42,177 nucleotides of DNA from GWC2-45-19 sp964358085 (GCA_964358085.1 CAYHNU010000002.1:1-42177), one strand, 5' to 3'; shown: positions 6,603 to 14,444, counted from the first letter of the stretch. The notes: generated by a model not told the origin, from the sequence alone. Program-made: numbers and translations.

Positions 6603-7174
6603 GATGGGTATTGTAGATTATTAATATTTTCTAAAAGTTGGGGAAATTGAGTAAATCCTGCCTTGGTGCTTAGATGTCCGCCGCCTGGGATAACAATAAA
6701 TTCCGCGGAGAGTTTTTCGGCAAAATCGCGAGCAATGTCCAACGGCACATATGGATCATTGTCTCCAGCGAGGCACACAAACTTGCCACAATTTTGACGG
6801 ACCTTATCCCAATCTATGGGTTTATCTGAGAAGGGATCGTTGAGAGTGGGATATGGCTCCTGGAGCGGAAGTTTATTGGCAAAACCGGAAACAAAGAAGC
6901 ACGCTCTTACTTGTTTGTTGATCGTGGCCAAATAGTGACAAGTAGCCAAACAGGACATGCTATGAGCAACTAAGACTGTCTGATTATCGGGCCCGCCAAG
7001 GCTGTTTACGATTTCGGTTATGGCTTTTACCCAGTTGTCCGGATTTTGTCCTTTGGGTGTAGGAAGCTGAGGGCGAACTGTGGTGTGACCAAGTTTTTCC
7101 AACTCTCCCGCTAGCCAGGGAAACCAATTACCTTCCGGACTTCCCAAAGTGCCATGCAGAATAATAAATTTCAT
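6599..7174 (-). CDS. RBBP9/YdeN-family alpha/beta serine hydrolase
   Basis: 191 residues, the usual length of the family. The first strand MKFIILHGTLGSPEGNWFPW supplies the oxyanion HG. The nucleophile elbow is VAHSMS (Ser72), the acid is in LAGDNDPYVP (Asp140) and the histidine in IPGGGHLS (His167), so the triad is complete in the family order. The family hydrolyses small esters; natural substrates are mostly unknown. It follows the Nudix gene closely (8 nt between stop and start) and overlaps the 106-residue gene downstream, which suggests one transcript. Confidence 0.85.
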   Translation of the reverse strand: MKFIILHGTLGSPEGNWFPWLAGELEKLGHTTVRPQLPTPKGQNPDNWVKAITEIVNSLGGPDNQTVLVAHSMSCLATCHYLATINKQVRACFFVSGFANKLPLQEPYPTLNDPFSDKPIDWDKVRQNCGKFVCLAGDNDPYVPLDIARDFAEKLSAEFIVIPGGGHLSTKAGFTQFPQLLENINNLQYPS

Positions 7175-7182
7175 TCTTGTGG

Positions 7183-7767
7183 CTATTTTAGCACCGCTTG
7201 AGTGTGCAAATAACGAAGGAGGACGGCAGCTGAACGGTCTTCAGATATTTGACCGGATAAACACATCTCTCTAGCTTGACTAAAGGTGAACCAGTTAGTT
7301 TCAATATTCTCCCCTTCTCCCAAAGATTGTTCGTCCAGAGCAGTAAACTTGGCGACTACAAAATAGAATAGATCCCAGCGCATGGTAGCGCCACAAGTGG
7401 ATGTGGCAAAGTGTTTGATATCTTCTGTTCTTATACCCGCTTCTTCTTCGGCTTCTTTTTTAGCAGCTGTCAGAGCAGGAACCAAGATATTCTGGCCAGT
7501 GGCTAGGAAGGAATTGAATTTTTGGAGAGAATCAAAGATCTTTCCGCCCGGTAATCGAAAGTCCCAACTTTTGATTTCCGAGCGGTATTCTTTAGAAAGG
7601 AGAATTCTTTTGTCTGAACCGATTATGATTAGACGTATACCTGGAGAGCGACGGGCAAATTCATAGGTTTTAATCTTGCCGTTGCCCTCGTTCATATTCT
7701 GTTGAACAACTTCCACAATTAGGCCTTGGTAAACTATTTTTTCCGGTTGAGTGGGTTTGGGCACCAT
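7183..7767 (-). CDS. Nudix hydrolase (ADP-ribose pyrophosphatase-like) with an interrupted Nudix box
   Basis: The 194-residue protein has the ADP-ribose-pyrophosphatase-like start IVYQGLIVEVVQ, the strand WDFRLPGGKIFD (68-79) and the metal-binding helix AAKKEAEEEAGI (101-112). About 20 extra residues (80-100) lie between the glycine pair and the helix, where the standard box has about six. The three glutamates that bind metal are present; the usual Arg is Lys. The substrate is not clear, a nucleoside diphosphate linked to another group being the family norm. An extended -10 (TGC TAAAAT) ends 6 nt before the ATG. Confidence 0.8.
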   Translation of the reverse strand: MVPKPTQPEKIVYQGLIVEVVQQNMNEGNGKIKTYEFARRSPGIRLIIIGSDKRILLSKEYRSEIKSWDFRLPGGKIFDSLQKFNSFLATGQNILVPALTAAKKEAEEEAGIRTEDIKHFATSTCGATMRWDLFYFVVAKFTALDEQSLGEGENIETNWFTFSQAREMCLSGQISEDRSAAVLLRYLHTQAVLK

Positions 7768-7773
7768 GAGGTG

Positions 7774-7782
7774 ATTTTAGCA
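7774..7782 (-). promoter_or_regulatory. Extended -10 promoter of the Nudix gene
   Basis: TGCTAAAAT on the minus strand, 6 nt before the ATG at 7767. The same 9-mer lies 7 nt before the start of the next gene upstream (8012). Confidence 0.5.
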
Positions 7783-7790
7783 CTTATGAG

Positions 7791-8012
7791 TTATTTCCTG
7801 CCGCGAGGACGAGGGGTGAGTGATGCTAAATGGCCAAGTAGCTCATTTCTTTGCTCTTCGTCGCCCTCGAAGACTGCGTTTATTCTGGCTTCAATGATGT
7901 GGCCGGCTTCTATGACATTTCTGGGTGACAGACTCGATACGGCTTCCTTTAACTCTGCGGGGTCGGTGATTTTGTACCATGGAGATAGGCCTAGTAGATA
8001 ATCAGGAGACAT
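7791..8012 (-). CDS. Hypothetical protein, 73 aa
   Basis: A small soluble protein that I do not recognise. It has a helical middle (ITDPAELKEAVSSLSPRNVIEAG and following EARINAVFEGDEEQRNELLGHLAS) and a basic end RPRGRK. It is supported by its own extended -10 box just upstream and by fitting between neighbours on the same strand. No function can be assigned. Confidence 0.55.
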   Translation of the reverse strand: MSPDYLLGLSPWYKITDPAELKEAVSSLSPRNVIEAGHIIEARINAVFEGDEEQRNELLGHLASLTPRPRGRK

Positions 8013-8019
8013 CGAGGCT

Positions 8020-8028
8020 ATTTTAGCA
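8020..8028 (-). promoter_or_regulatory. Extended -10 promoter of the 73-aa gene
   Basis: TGCTAAAAT on the minus strand is followed after 7 nt by the ATG at 8012. The 13-mer GGCTATTTTAGCA (8016-8028, plus strand) recurs exactly at 7181-7193, at the end of the Nudix gene. Confidence 0.45.
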
Positions 8029-8040
8029 TGAGGGAAAAAA

Positions 8041-8277
8041 CTACCTCCAACGTCTTGGTTTTAAGCTTCTTGCTTTCCTCACCACCTCAACACGGTTAAT
8101 GTCTACAATGAGTGAGGCGTCGGGCCCTAAACTCAATCTGGCTTTCCCATTTTTAATTCCCAAAATATTGAGAAACTCGAACCAAGGACTACCGTCTTCT
8201 GGATTAATTCCTACCTCTACCATCACTTCATCTCCTTTACGCGGAACTATTAAGGCCACCCTTTCAATATCATTCAT
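8041..8277 (-). CDS. Hypothetical protein, 78 aa, coupled to groEL
   Basis: The ATG at 8277 overlaps the groEL stop by 1 nt (TAATG), so it is probably translated by ribosomes finishing groEL. The protein is mostly beta-like (VALIVPRKGDEVMVEVGI, GKARLSLGPDASLIVDINRVEVV) with a strongly basic end KARSLKPRRWR. I do not recognise a family. A role linked to the chaperonin is possible from position alone. Confidence 0.6.
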   Translation of the reverse strand: MNDIERVALIVPRKGDEVMVEVGINPEDGSPWFEFLNILGIKNGKARLSLGPDASLIVDINRVEVVRKARSLKPRRWR

Positions 8278-9905
8278 TAATAGTCTTCGCCCATGCCGGG
8301 GGTAGAAGCTGGAGTTTTCTTTTCGTCTTCAGGAAGCGATGTAACTAGGGCTTCGGTGGTGAGAATCATGGTAGCCACGGAAGCGGCGTTTTGGAGAGCG
8401 GAGCGGACGACTTTAGCCGGATCTATGATACCAAACTTAGTCATGGAGCCGGTTTGGCCACCGTTGGCGACGTTGACACCAAAGTCAGCTTCTTTGGATT
8501 CGACAACTAATTTCAGATAATAGCCGTCGTCCAGGCCGGAATTTTTGACCAGCCAGCGGAAAGGCAATTCTAAAGCGTGACGAAGAATATCCAAGCCTAC
8601 TTTTTCGTCGCCGGTTAATTTGAGGGTGTCTAATGCTTTAGCGGCGCGAATGAGGGTGACTTCACCACCGGGGACAATCCCCTCTTCAACAGCGGCTTTG
8701 GTAGCGCCAACAGCGTCTTTGACCCGCTCTTTGCGGTCGTTCATTTCTACTTCGGTAGCTGCACCAACGTTAATGACGGCTACACCGCCGGCCAGTTTGG
8801 CCAGTCTTTCTTCCAGTTTTTCGCGGTCATAGTCAGAAGTGGTCTTGGCCAATTCTTCTTTGATTTGGGCGATGCGGCCTTTGATGGAGCCAGAGGCTCC
8901 TTTGCCGCCAATGATGCGGCAATTATCTTTGTCTGCCCAGACTTTGTCTGCCCGGCCCAGATCTTCAATTTTTACGCCTTCGAAGGTGCGGCCGGTGTCT
9001 TCGGAGATGACGGTGCCTCCGGTAAGAGCGGCGATATCTTCAAGAAGGGATTTGCGGCGATCACCAAAACCGGGGGCTTTGACAGCCAGAATATTGAATG
9101 ATCCGCGGAGTTTGTTGACCACTAACGTAGCCAGGGCCTCGCCCTCTAAATCGTCGGCGATAATGACCAGAGATTTGGAAACTTTAATAAAGTTTTCCAA
9201 AAAGGGCAGAAGGTCCTGGATAGAGGTAATTTTTTTATCGGTGATGAGGATATATGGATCTTCAATGGCGGCTTCCATTTTGGCGGGATCGGTGACGAAG
9301 TAGGGCGAAGCATAGCCTTTATCGAACTCCATGCCGTCTTTATATTCGATATCAATGGTCAAGCCTTTGCCCTCTTCTACTGTAACCACGCCGTCACGGC
9401 CAACTTTGTCCAGAGCTTCGGCAATTTTGGCACCGATTTCGGCGTCACCTGCACTAATAGTCGCCACCTGGGAAATTTCGTCGTGGCCCTTGATGGGTTT
9501 GCTGATTTTTTTGATCTCTGCAACCAGCGCCTGTACTCCTTGGTCAATGCCGCGCTTGACGGCCATGGGATTGGCTCCGGCGGTAATGTTCTTCATGCCC
9601 TGATTGACGATGGCGGCGGCTAGAGCAGTAGCAGTAGTAGTGCCGTCGCCGGCGGCGTCGTTGGTTTTTTCGGCGGCCTGCTTGACCAGCTGAGCACCCA
9701 TGTTTTCAAACGGATCGGCAAGATCGATCTCTTTGGCAACAGATACGCCGTCGTGAACGACGGAGGGGGCGCCCCATTTCTTGTCCAGGGCCACATTGCG
9801 GCCCTTGGGACCTAAGGTGATAATGACGGCTTTGGCCAGGAGATTGACTCCGCGAACTAAAGCCTGGCGGGCGTCATCGGAAAATTTTAATTGCTTGGCA
9901 CTCAT
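8277..9905 (-). CDS. groEL: Chaperonin GroEL (60 kDa)
   Basis: A full-length chaperonin of 542 residues. The ATP-site residues are at the positions known from E. coli: LGPKGRNV (31-38), D52 in HDGVSVAKEI, and the GDGTTTAT loop (D87). The apical hinge AATEVEMNDRKERV and the C-terminal nucleotide segment GIVPGGEV are intact. The tail ends PGMGEDY instead of a run of GGM repeats. It forms the double-ring folding cage with GroES, whose gene overlaps it by 4 nt (9902-9905). The operon promoter is at 10236-10265, and I see no CIRCE operator. Confidence 0.98.
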   Translation of the reverse strand: MSAKQLKFSDDARQALVRGVNLLAKAVIITLGPKGRNVALDKKWGAPSVVHDGVSVAKEIDLADPFENMGAQLVKQAAEKTNDAAGDGTTTATALAAAIVNQGMKNITAGANPMAVKRGIDQGVQALVAEIKKISKPIKGHDEISQVATISAGDAEIGAKIAEALDKVGRDGVVTVEEGKGLTIDIEYKDGMEFDKGYASPYFVTDPAKMEAAIEDPYILITDKKITSIQDLLPFLENFIKVSKSLVIIADDLEGEALATLVVNKLRGSFNILAVKAPGFGDRRKSLLEDIAALTGGTVISEDTGRTFEGVKIEDLGRADKVWADKDNCRIIGGKGASGSIKGRIAQIKEELAKTTSDYDREKLEERLAKLAGGVAVINVGAATEVEMNDRKERVKDAVGATKAAVEEGIVPGGEVTLIRAAKALDTLKLTGDEKVGLDILRHALELPFRWLVKNSGLDDGYYLKLVVESKEADFGVNVANGGQTGSMTKFGIIDPAKVVRSALQNAASVATMILTTEALVTSLPEDEKKTPASTPGMGEDY

Positions 9906-10222
9906 GATAATACGGCAAGAACGTCTTCAGATTTAACAAATAAGTATTCTTTGCCTTCGAACTTGACTTCGTTGCCGCCCCATTTTTTATAAATTACTTT
10001 GTCCCCCCGCTTCGCGGGGCAGGCCTTCTTGGCTCCTGAATCCGTAACTTCATCTGGGCCGGCGGCCAGAACTGTGCCGGTTTGGGGTTTGTCGGCGGTG
10101 GCGGAATCGGGTAAGTAAATACCGGAAGTGGTCTGCTTGGCCTGAACGTCCGGCTCAATGAGGAGATAGCCAGCCGTAGGCTGGATTTGATCTAAAATGG
10201 ACTTTTTGTCACTCTTAACCAT
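9902..10222 (-). CDS. groES: Co-chaperonin GroES with a small palindromic insertion
   Basis: A 106-residue protein, slightly longer than the usual 95-100. The beta-barrel (IQPTAGYLLIEPDVQ), the mobile loop with TSGIYLPD (32-39) and the roof and end (DKVIYKKWGGNEVKFEGKEYL) are all recognisable. Before DKVIYKK, where most GroES proteins read only KVGD, this one has AKKACPAKRGD (64-74). These residues are encoded by a perfect GC hairpin (CCCCGC-TTC-GCGGGG, about 10007-10020), which looks like an in-frame repeat insertion in a surface turn. It is first in the groES-groEL-78 aa operon. Confidence 0.96.
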   Translation of the reverse strand: MVKSDKKSILDQIQPTAGYLLIEPDVQAKQTTSGIYLPDSATADKPQTGTVLAAGPDEVTDSGAKKACPAKRGDKVIYKKWGGNEVKFEGKEYLFVKSEDVLAVLS

Positions 10223-10235
10223 AGATTGCTAGCAA

Positions 10236-10265
10236 TATATACCAAATGAGGCTAAAGGTTGTCAA
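10236..10265 (-). promoter_or_regulatory. groES-groEL promoter
   Basis: On the minus strand TTGACA (10265-10260) and TATATA (10241-10236) are 18 nt apart, and the ATG is 13 nt after the -10. The 5' leader would be only about 6 nt, without a Shine-Dalgarno site. The -35 lies inside an 18-bp sequence that is repeated at 10640-10657. No TTAGCACTC/GAGTGCTAA (CIRCE) pair is present. Confidence 0.75.
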
Positions 10266-10275
10266 GGGGGAAGAT
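10258..10275. repeat. 18-bp direct repeat, left copy
   Basis: GTTGTCAAGGGGGAAGAT, identical at 10640-10657. It carries the -35 box of groES. The pair encloses the 100-aa Cys-rich gene. Confidence 0.85.
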
Positions 10276-10296
10276 GTCCTGCTCATTAATTTTTAC

Positions 10297-10599
10297 TTAA
10301 AATGGAATGTTTTGTTCGCTATCGGGTTCCGCCATGCTTTCAGAACCAGGAACGTCGCCTTGGTTTATGGGGATTAAATGGGGGCATGTTCTATGACCCC
10401 AGGACGCTGCGAGACATTCGCCTTTTTTTTGGCCACCCATTTTCCAATCTGAAGCTAGATAACAGCATCCCACGTTTCTTTCGCCTTTTTTACCAATTGT
10501 TACGCTTGCAGTAATGGGATTTCGTAGGGGTGATCCATCGCTTTCTGAGACTCCGTAACAGGTGACAGGAAATGCGGTAAGTACGTCTTTAGCAGCCAT
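10297..10599 (-). CDS. Hypothetical Cys-rich protein, 100 aa, between direct repeats
   Basis: I do not recognise this protein. It has five cysteines (14, 45, 46, 62, 72) and a Trp/Gly-rich middle (CCYLASDWKMGGQKKGECL, then WGHRTCPHLIP), which could suggest metal binding or disulfides. The ATG at 10599 was chosen: TACAAT ends 6 nt before it with TTGCTA 17 nt further upstream, while the longer frame needs a TTG inside the repeat. Exact 18-bp direct repeats lie on both sides, so it probably arrived as a small insertion upstream of groES. Confidence 0.55.
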   Translation of the reverse strand: MAAKDVLTAFPVTCYGVSESDGSPLRNPITASVTIGKKGERNVGCCYLASDWKMGGQKKGECLAASWGHRTCPHLIPINQGDVPGSESMAEPDSEQNIPF

Positions 10600-10605
10600 G
10601 CGCGG

Positions 10606-10634
10606 ATTGTACACTTTTATTTTTGACTTAGCAA
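10606..10634 (-). promoter_or_regulatory. Promoter of the 100-aa gene
   Basis: TTGCTA (10634-10629) and TACAAT (10611-10606) on the minus strand are 17 nt apart. The -10 ends 6 nt before the ATG, predicting a leaderless mRNA. Confidence 0.5.
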
Positions 10635-10639
10635 AAATT

Positions 10640-10657
10640 GTTGTCAAGGGGGAAGAT
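10640..10657. repeat. 18-bp direct repeat, right copy
   Basis: Identical to 10258-10275. Its last base is part of the stop codon of the 136-aa gene. Confidence 0.85.
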
Positions 10658-11067
10658 CAGAGTGGTACTCCGAAATTTAGGGTGCCGGATATAAAAGCCT
10701 CGAGATTTACTCCACTTTTATAGCCGTCTCCAACACCAAAGACCCATACTCCTTGACGCACTAGACTATTTCTAATGGAGTCACACAAATTACGGTTAGG
10801 AACTCCCGTGATGGCCATGGTCTCTGTCCATGGAGTTGCGTTTACTATAGATATGGCCGTACCAACCTTGTCGTACACTGCTACTATTCGATCGACACCA
10901 GGAAGACCTCTTGCCAACAAAGACATAAATTGGTGATATTGAGTAATTCGCTCAATGTCGGTGTACACACGATCGGCCTTGGCTGCCTGAAACGTTTCAT
11001 TTATTGCGCCCCACAATTTAATTTTATCCAAAGGGGCGTAGACAAGAAGAAGTCTGGACTCAATCAT
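10657..11067 (-). CDS. Hypothetical protein, 136 aa
   Basis: A soluble alpha/beta-type protein that I do not recognise. Visible stretches are LLLVYAPLDKIKLWGAIN, DRIVAVYDKVGTAISIVN and GVWVFGVGDGYKSGVNLEAF. Its start is 9 nt after the stop of the nuclease-like gene at 11077, so the two are probably one transcription unit. The last codon lies at the edge of the 18-bp repeat. Confidence 0.6.
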   Translation of the reverse strand: MIESRLLLVYAPLDKIKLWGAINETFQAAKADRVYTDIERITQYHQFMSLLARGLPGVDRIVAVYDKVGTAISIVNATPWTETMAITGVPNRNLCDSIRNSLVRQGVWVFGVGDGYKSGVNLEAFISGTLNFGVPL

Positions 11068-11076
11068 GGCCGCATG

Positions 11077-12168
11077 TTAGCTCTTCGCTTGAGCTTTGTC
11101 CAGAGCGATGCGGAGTTCGTATTGAAGAATCTCCAGGTTTTCGTCGGGGCCTTTTGACAAAGAAGCGTCCAGAAAAGATAACCAATCGTTAAAAAATTTA
11201 GCTCCCAGGCAGATGTCAAACCTGCGTGATGGATATAGACCACGCAAATATAAAAGTGTGACGGTTTCCGGAAAAGGAAAATCCATATCCCAGCGAGACC
11301 AGATGATGGCAGCGGTTCCCAGTTGACCATACATTTGATCCAGGTGTCTTTTTTGGGGTTTATCTATGTACCGGTGAAACGCATCTCCTCCAAAAACTCC
11401 TTTAACTTCCAGCATTTTCCAGGGAAGTTTGTGTTGATCGATCTCATCCAGCGGCGAACCAACCAGGGAACGGCCTGTGGGAATGTATGATATGCCATCA
11501 AATTCAGCTCTTTTCTCTCCCTTGGAATCGTATACGCATACACGGGGAAATAGAGGGCCAATAAATGGTGAGGAGATGCGCCCGGTGATAAGGCGGGCGG
11601 CAATTAGTGTGGCCTGAATTGCGTAAAGGCCGTCCAGGTCGTTACTGTTCCCGCTGGTTGATCCCCATTTTTTGAAATCTGGAAGAGGGAAATATATGTT
11701 CCGTTCCGAAAGAATGTCAAATATTTGTTCTGCAAGCTGAAGAAGGGGCAAGCGAAGAACGGACTCGATTTTTGGCCCTGACATATATGCAACGGGTTGT
11801 TGAAGGGCGTGTCTTAGCCGGGCATTGAGAATTTTAGGGCGACTTCGTTTTCTTATTTCTTCAAGTCCCGTGTATGTTGTTTCTAAAAAACTGTCCAGGG
11901 TTCTAGCTAGTTCTTCTGCCTGATCATGGGGAACCTTTAATTTGCCTGTCCAAGTTGCAAGAGCCAGTTCTTCACAACGCCTCCCCCATTCTGTGGTGAC
12001 AAGGACGGAATTTACTTCAGATTCTGTCAGTCTGCGGCCGTTACCGAAAAACGGATTGGCGGCCCTGGATACCGGAGAAAGAATTACGTCTCTTTTGCGG
12101 GCTGCAGTTGTCTCTTCAAAAAGCCGGACAGCTGCCATTTTTTCGGGTATTTCGGTTTCGGCTGACAT
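11077..12168 (-). CDS. Unknown protein with a possible PD-(D/E)XK nuclease core, 363 aa
   Basis: No family is recognised with certainty. The first 200 residues are mostly helical. From about 205 a strand-rich part has RAEFDGISYIP (221-230, Asp224) and then WKMLEVKGVFGG (250-261, E254-x-K256), followed by a helix with KRHLDQMYGQLGTAAIIW. The spacing D, about 30 residues, ExK, then a helix with Gln fits the PD-(D/E)XK nuclease core. The ATG at 12168 is preferred; a GTG at 12198 would add ten unconvincing residues. TACAAT lies at about 12188-12193, giving a very short leader. A defence or repair role is only a guess. Confidence 0.55.
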   Translation of the reverse strand: MSAETEIPEKMAAVRLFEETTAARKRDVILSPVSRAANPFFGNGRRLTESEVNSVLVTTEWGRRCEELALATWTGKLKVPHDQAEELARTLDSFLETTYTGLEEIRKRSRPKILNARLRHALQQPVAYMSGPKIESVLRLPLLQLAEQIFDILSERNIYFPLPDFKKWGSTSGNSNDLDGLYAIQATLIAARLITGRISSPFIGPLFPRVCVYDSKGEKRAEFDGISYIPTGRSLVGSPLDEIDQHKLPWKMLEVKGVFGGDAFHRYIDKPQKRHLDQMYGQLGTAAIIWSRWDMDFPFPETVTLLYLRGLYPSRRFDICLGAKFFNDWLSFLDASLSKGPDENLEILQYELRIALDKAQAKS

Positions 12169-12198
12169 TTGTTCTGGGCGGTGCGTGGATTGTAACAC

Positions 12199-13002
12199 TT
12201 ATTTTGAGGGGTGGAAGAAGGCGAAGCCGAGACCGACTTTTTCAGAAGTCATTTTGGGTTTCATATAGAGATATTGGGCTACAAAAAAAACAAAGTTTAG
12301 TGGCCACAACACAAAATTTTTAATTTTAAATTTTAAATTTTTAATCAAATCCAAATTTTTAATTTTTAAATTTCTAAAACTCTCCTTATAAGCCACCAGC
12401 AAATAGCGACTGGCCCAGGAGTTGGCGGAAAGAAACTGCGAGTGGATATGGGCGCGGTCCCAAAGAACTTTGGCTTGGAGAATTTCGTGGGCCACATACA
12501 AATCTTTAGTTTTGAATTTTAAATTTTTAATGTCTAACCAGAGATTGTCACAAATTTGGTTTTCGGTATTCGGTATTCGGTATTCGGTTGCCGGATGACG
12601 GCGGATACCCAGAAATTTTAAATAAATTACCACGAAAAGGCGGGTGAGCCAGAGAGTGTTGGGGTAGGTTACTATCATCAAATCAATATCATCATCTTTG
12701 GGGCAGTTGTTCATAGCTAACGCGCCGGTGACGTAGACAGCTGCTATTGTGGGAAAGCTCTTGAGTGATTCCCCAACTTTTTTTGCTATCTTCCATTTGT
12801 TTTGGCTGAATTTTGAGCGTTGACGGCGCAGCTGCCAATTTCTAATTTCTAATTGACCTAATTTACCTAAAAAATTTCTAATTTCTAACTTTGAAAAAGT
12901 TGTGCCGTGTTGCCAAAACCAAAGCTCGTTTGCGGTTAGGGGGTAATCGTATTTGTCAAAATACGCCAGAGTCTCACGGAGTGATGGGGGAAGCGAGGCC
13001 AT
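12199..13002 (-). CDS. Nucleotidyltransferase-fold protein, 267 aa, with in-frame repeats
   Basis: A winged-helix-like N-terminus (LRETLAYFDKYDYPLTANELWFW) is followed by a nucleotidyltransferase core, VYVTGALAMNNCPKDDDIDL (89-108), with the paired acids Asp105 and Asp107 of the minimal Pol-beta-like fold. The substrate is unknown; relatives are common in Patescibacteria. Repeat phrases are carried in the reading frame: LEIRNFLGKLGQLEIRNWQL (from AATTTCT units, about 12836-12890), EYRIPNTENQ (from TATTCGG units, 12562-12588) and a Lys/Asn/Leu-rich stretch near 225 from AAATTTTTAAT units (12310-12380). The start overlaps the upstream solute-binding gene by 29 nt. Confidence 0.7.
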   Translation of the reverse strand: MASLPPSLRETLAYFDKYDYPLTANELWFWQHGTTFSKLEIRNFLGKLGQLEIRNWQLRRQRSKFSQNKWKIAKKVGESLKSFPTIAAVYVTGALAMNNCPKDDDIDLMIVTYPNTLWLTRLFVVIYLKFLGIRRHPATEYRIPNTENQICDNLWLDIKNLKFKTKDLYVAHEILQAKVLWDRAHIHSQFLSANSWASRYLLVAYKESFRNLKIKNLDLIKNLKFKIKNFVLWPLNFVFFVAQYLYMKPKMTSEKVGLGFAFFHPSK

Positions 13003-14392
13003 ACTGGGATAATACCTGATTTATCCCGGCACTCAAAGTTTTGACGGCTTCGGAAGGAGAACGGCCCTGGTTGACGGAACCAACGGCGGTGGCAAAGTGA
13101 GCTGAAAGACGAGTGTTGATGCCGGTGGGGCCGTCAAAAGTGTCGCTGGCTATGTACCAGGAGCGGGCGTATTGGGCCTGGGCAATATAGGGGCCGGCTA
13201 AAGGATCGGAGGATAACTGACTAGCTAAATCGATTCGACTGTAGGGTTCGCCAAAAGGGCGGCCGGAAATAACGGCTTGTTGATAGAGTTTGGCCAACGA
13301 TTCTTTGGATGACAAAAACTTTAAGAATTCCCAGGCGGCGGTGGTATTGGGGCTTTTTTTGTTGACTCCCTCTACCCAATAACTAGCCCAGGTAACGGGT
13401 TTTTCGCCACGGGCAGGGTCCAGGGGAAGCTGGGGAATAGGATGCACTGAAAACTTAAGTTGGGGGTTGATGGCATTTAGGTCGAATACCCGCCAAGAAG
13501 GTGCAAAATAAATGGCCAGTTTACCGGCAGCAAATGCTTGAGTGGAGGGGGGAAGGGTAGAATCCCAAACGTGGTCGGAGCGGGTAAAAACGGAGTAGTA
13601 TGATAAGGCGTCCTCGGCCGATGCGCCAGTTGGCGCATTGAGATTAACGTTATTTTGAAGCATTAAGACGGCCAGAATATCCTGCCAGTGGTCCACGTTG
13701 TCTGTTGTGCCCATAGCTGCTCCAGAAATCAGAATACGGTCGCCGGTGGAACAGGTGCCGTCTTCGGAATCGCAAACAGAAAGGGCTTTGGCCGCAGAGC
13801 GCAGATCTTCCCATGAGGCGGGTATAGACTGGCCAGACTTAGTTAGTAAATCATCGTTGATAAACATGGCTAAGCCGTCAATTTCTAAAGGGATTGCCAT
13901 GTAGTTTCCGGAAAGCCGGAGGTCGGATTTAACTGTGGGGTAAAAAGTAGACTCAAATTCTGAAGCAGAATAAGCAGTAGGGGGAACTGGAGAAAGATCG
14001 TTTTTAAACATGGGGATCCACGAATTATGAATTCGGAAGAGGTCTGGCCCCTTCGACATACTCAAGGCAGTTTGCAAACGCTCACGGTACTCGCGGGGAG
14101 ATTGAAAAACATAACTAATTTTTACGTTGGGATGGGCTGTTTGGTATTCGTCAATTAGGGGCTTGATGATTGATTCTGACTCCCATAGACCCCAGTAAGC
14201 AAGCTCAACTTTTTGGGATTTCTTGCTAAGCTGGAGAAAGAACCTGGCGGCGAAAAAGCCTGCGATGACGAGGACTAAAATTATGATGACGGGGATTATC
14301 TTTCCAGCAAGGGAGACTTTCTTGGGAGGCGGCGGCCCCACTACGCTCTGAGGAGCTACGTTGGGGGCTAGCGGTTGGGAAGGAAGGTCCAT
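12974..14392 (-). CDS. Family-1 extracellular solute-binding protein, membrane-anchored
   Basis: 472 residues: a Pro-rich cytoplasmic start, one membrane helix (about 30-52) and an ABC-type sugar-binding fold: VELAYWGLWESESIIKPLIDEYQTAHPNVKI written in two parts (VELAYWGLWES, 62-72, then IIKPLIDEY), GPDLFRIHNSW, LPPSTQAFAAGKLAIYFAPSWR and VTWASYWVEGVNKKSP. Such proteins capture sugars or oligosaccharides for an ABC importer. Anchoring by a helix instead of a lipobox is notable. No permease or ATPase genes adjoin it. TATACT lies 6 nt before the ATG, inside the inverted repeat shared with vanW. A mutated palindrome (14048-14068) encodes the SMSKG turn. Confidence 0.85.
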   Translation of the reverse strand: MDLPSQPLAPNVAPQSVVGPPPPKKVSLAGKIIPVIIILVLVIAGFFAARFFLQLSKKSQKVELAYWGLWESESIIKPLIDEYQTAHPNVKISYVFQSPREYRERLQTALSMSKGPDLFRIHNSWIPMFKNDLSPVPPTAYSASEFESTFYPTVKSDLRLSGNYMAIPLEIDGLAMFINDDLLTKSGQSIPASWEDLRSAAKALSVCDSEDGTCSTGDRILISGAAMGTTDNVDHWQDILAVLMLQNNVNLNAPTGASAEDALSYYSVFTRSDHVWDSTLPPSTQAFAAGKLAIYFAPSWRVFDLNAINPQLKFSVHPIPQLPLDPARGEKPVTWASYWVEGVNKKSPNTTAAWEFLKFLSSKESLAKLYQQAVISGRPFGEPYSRIDLASQLSSDPLAGPYIAQAQYARSWYIASDTFDGPTGINTRLSAHFATAVGSVNQGRSPSEAVKTLSAGINQVLSQYGLASPITP

Positions 14393-14398
14393 GAGTCC

Positions 14399-14404
14399 AG
14401 TATA
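14399..14404 (-). promoter_or_regulatory. -10 box of the solute-binding protein gene
   Basis: TATACT on the minus strand, 6 nt before the ATG at 14392 and overlapping the left arm of the inverted repeat 14400-14428. No clear -35 is seen. Confidence 0.45.
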
Positions 14405-14428
14405 TACCAGACTTCGACTGGTATATAC
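14400..14428. promoter_or_regulatory. Inverted repeat between divergent genes (possible operator)
   Basis: GTATATACCAG (14400-14410) and CTGGTATATAC (14418-14428) are perfect 11-bp arms around ACTTCGA. It lies between the solute-binding gene and vanW, overlaps the -10 of the first and is 16 nt from the -10 of the second. A dimeric regulator acting on both genes is plausible. Confidence 0.6.
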
Positions 14429-14444
14429 CCGTCGTTCCTCCGGT

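Noticed and set aside
10223..10296. CIRCE heat-shock operator before groES
   Set aside because: No TTAGCACTC / GAGTGCTAA pair is present; the TTGCTAGCAA palindrome is too short and different.
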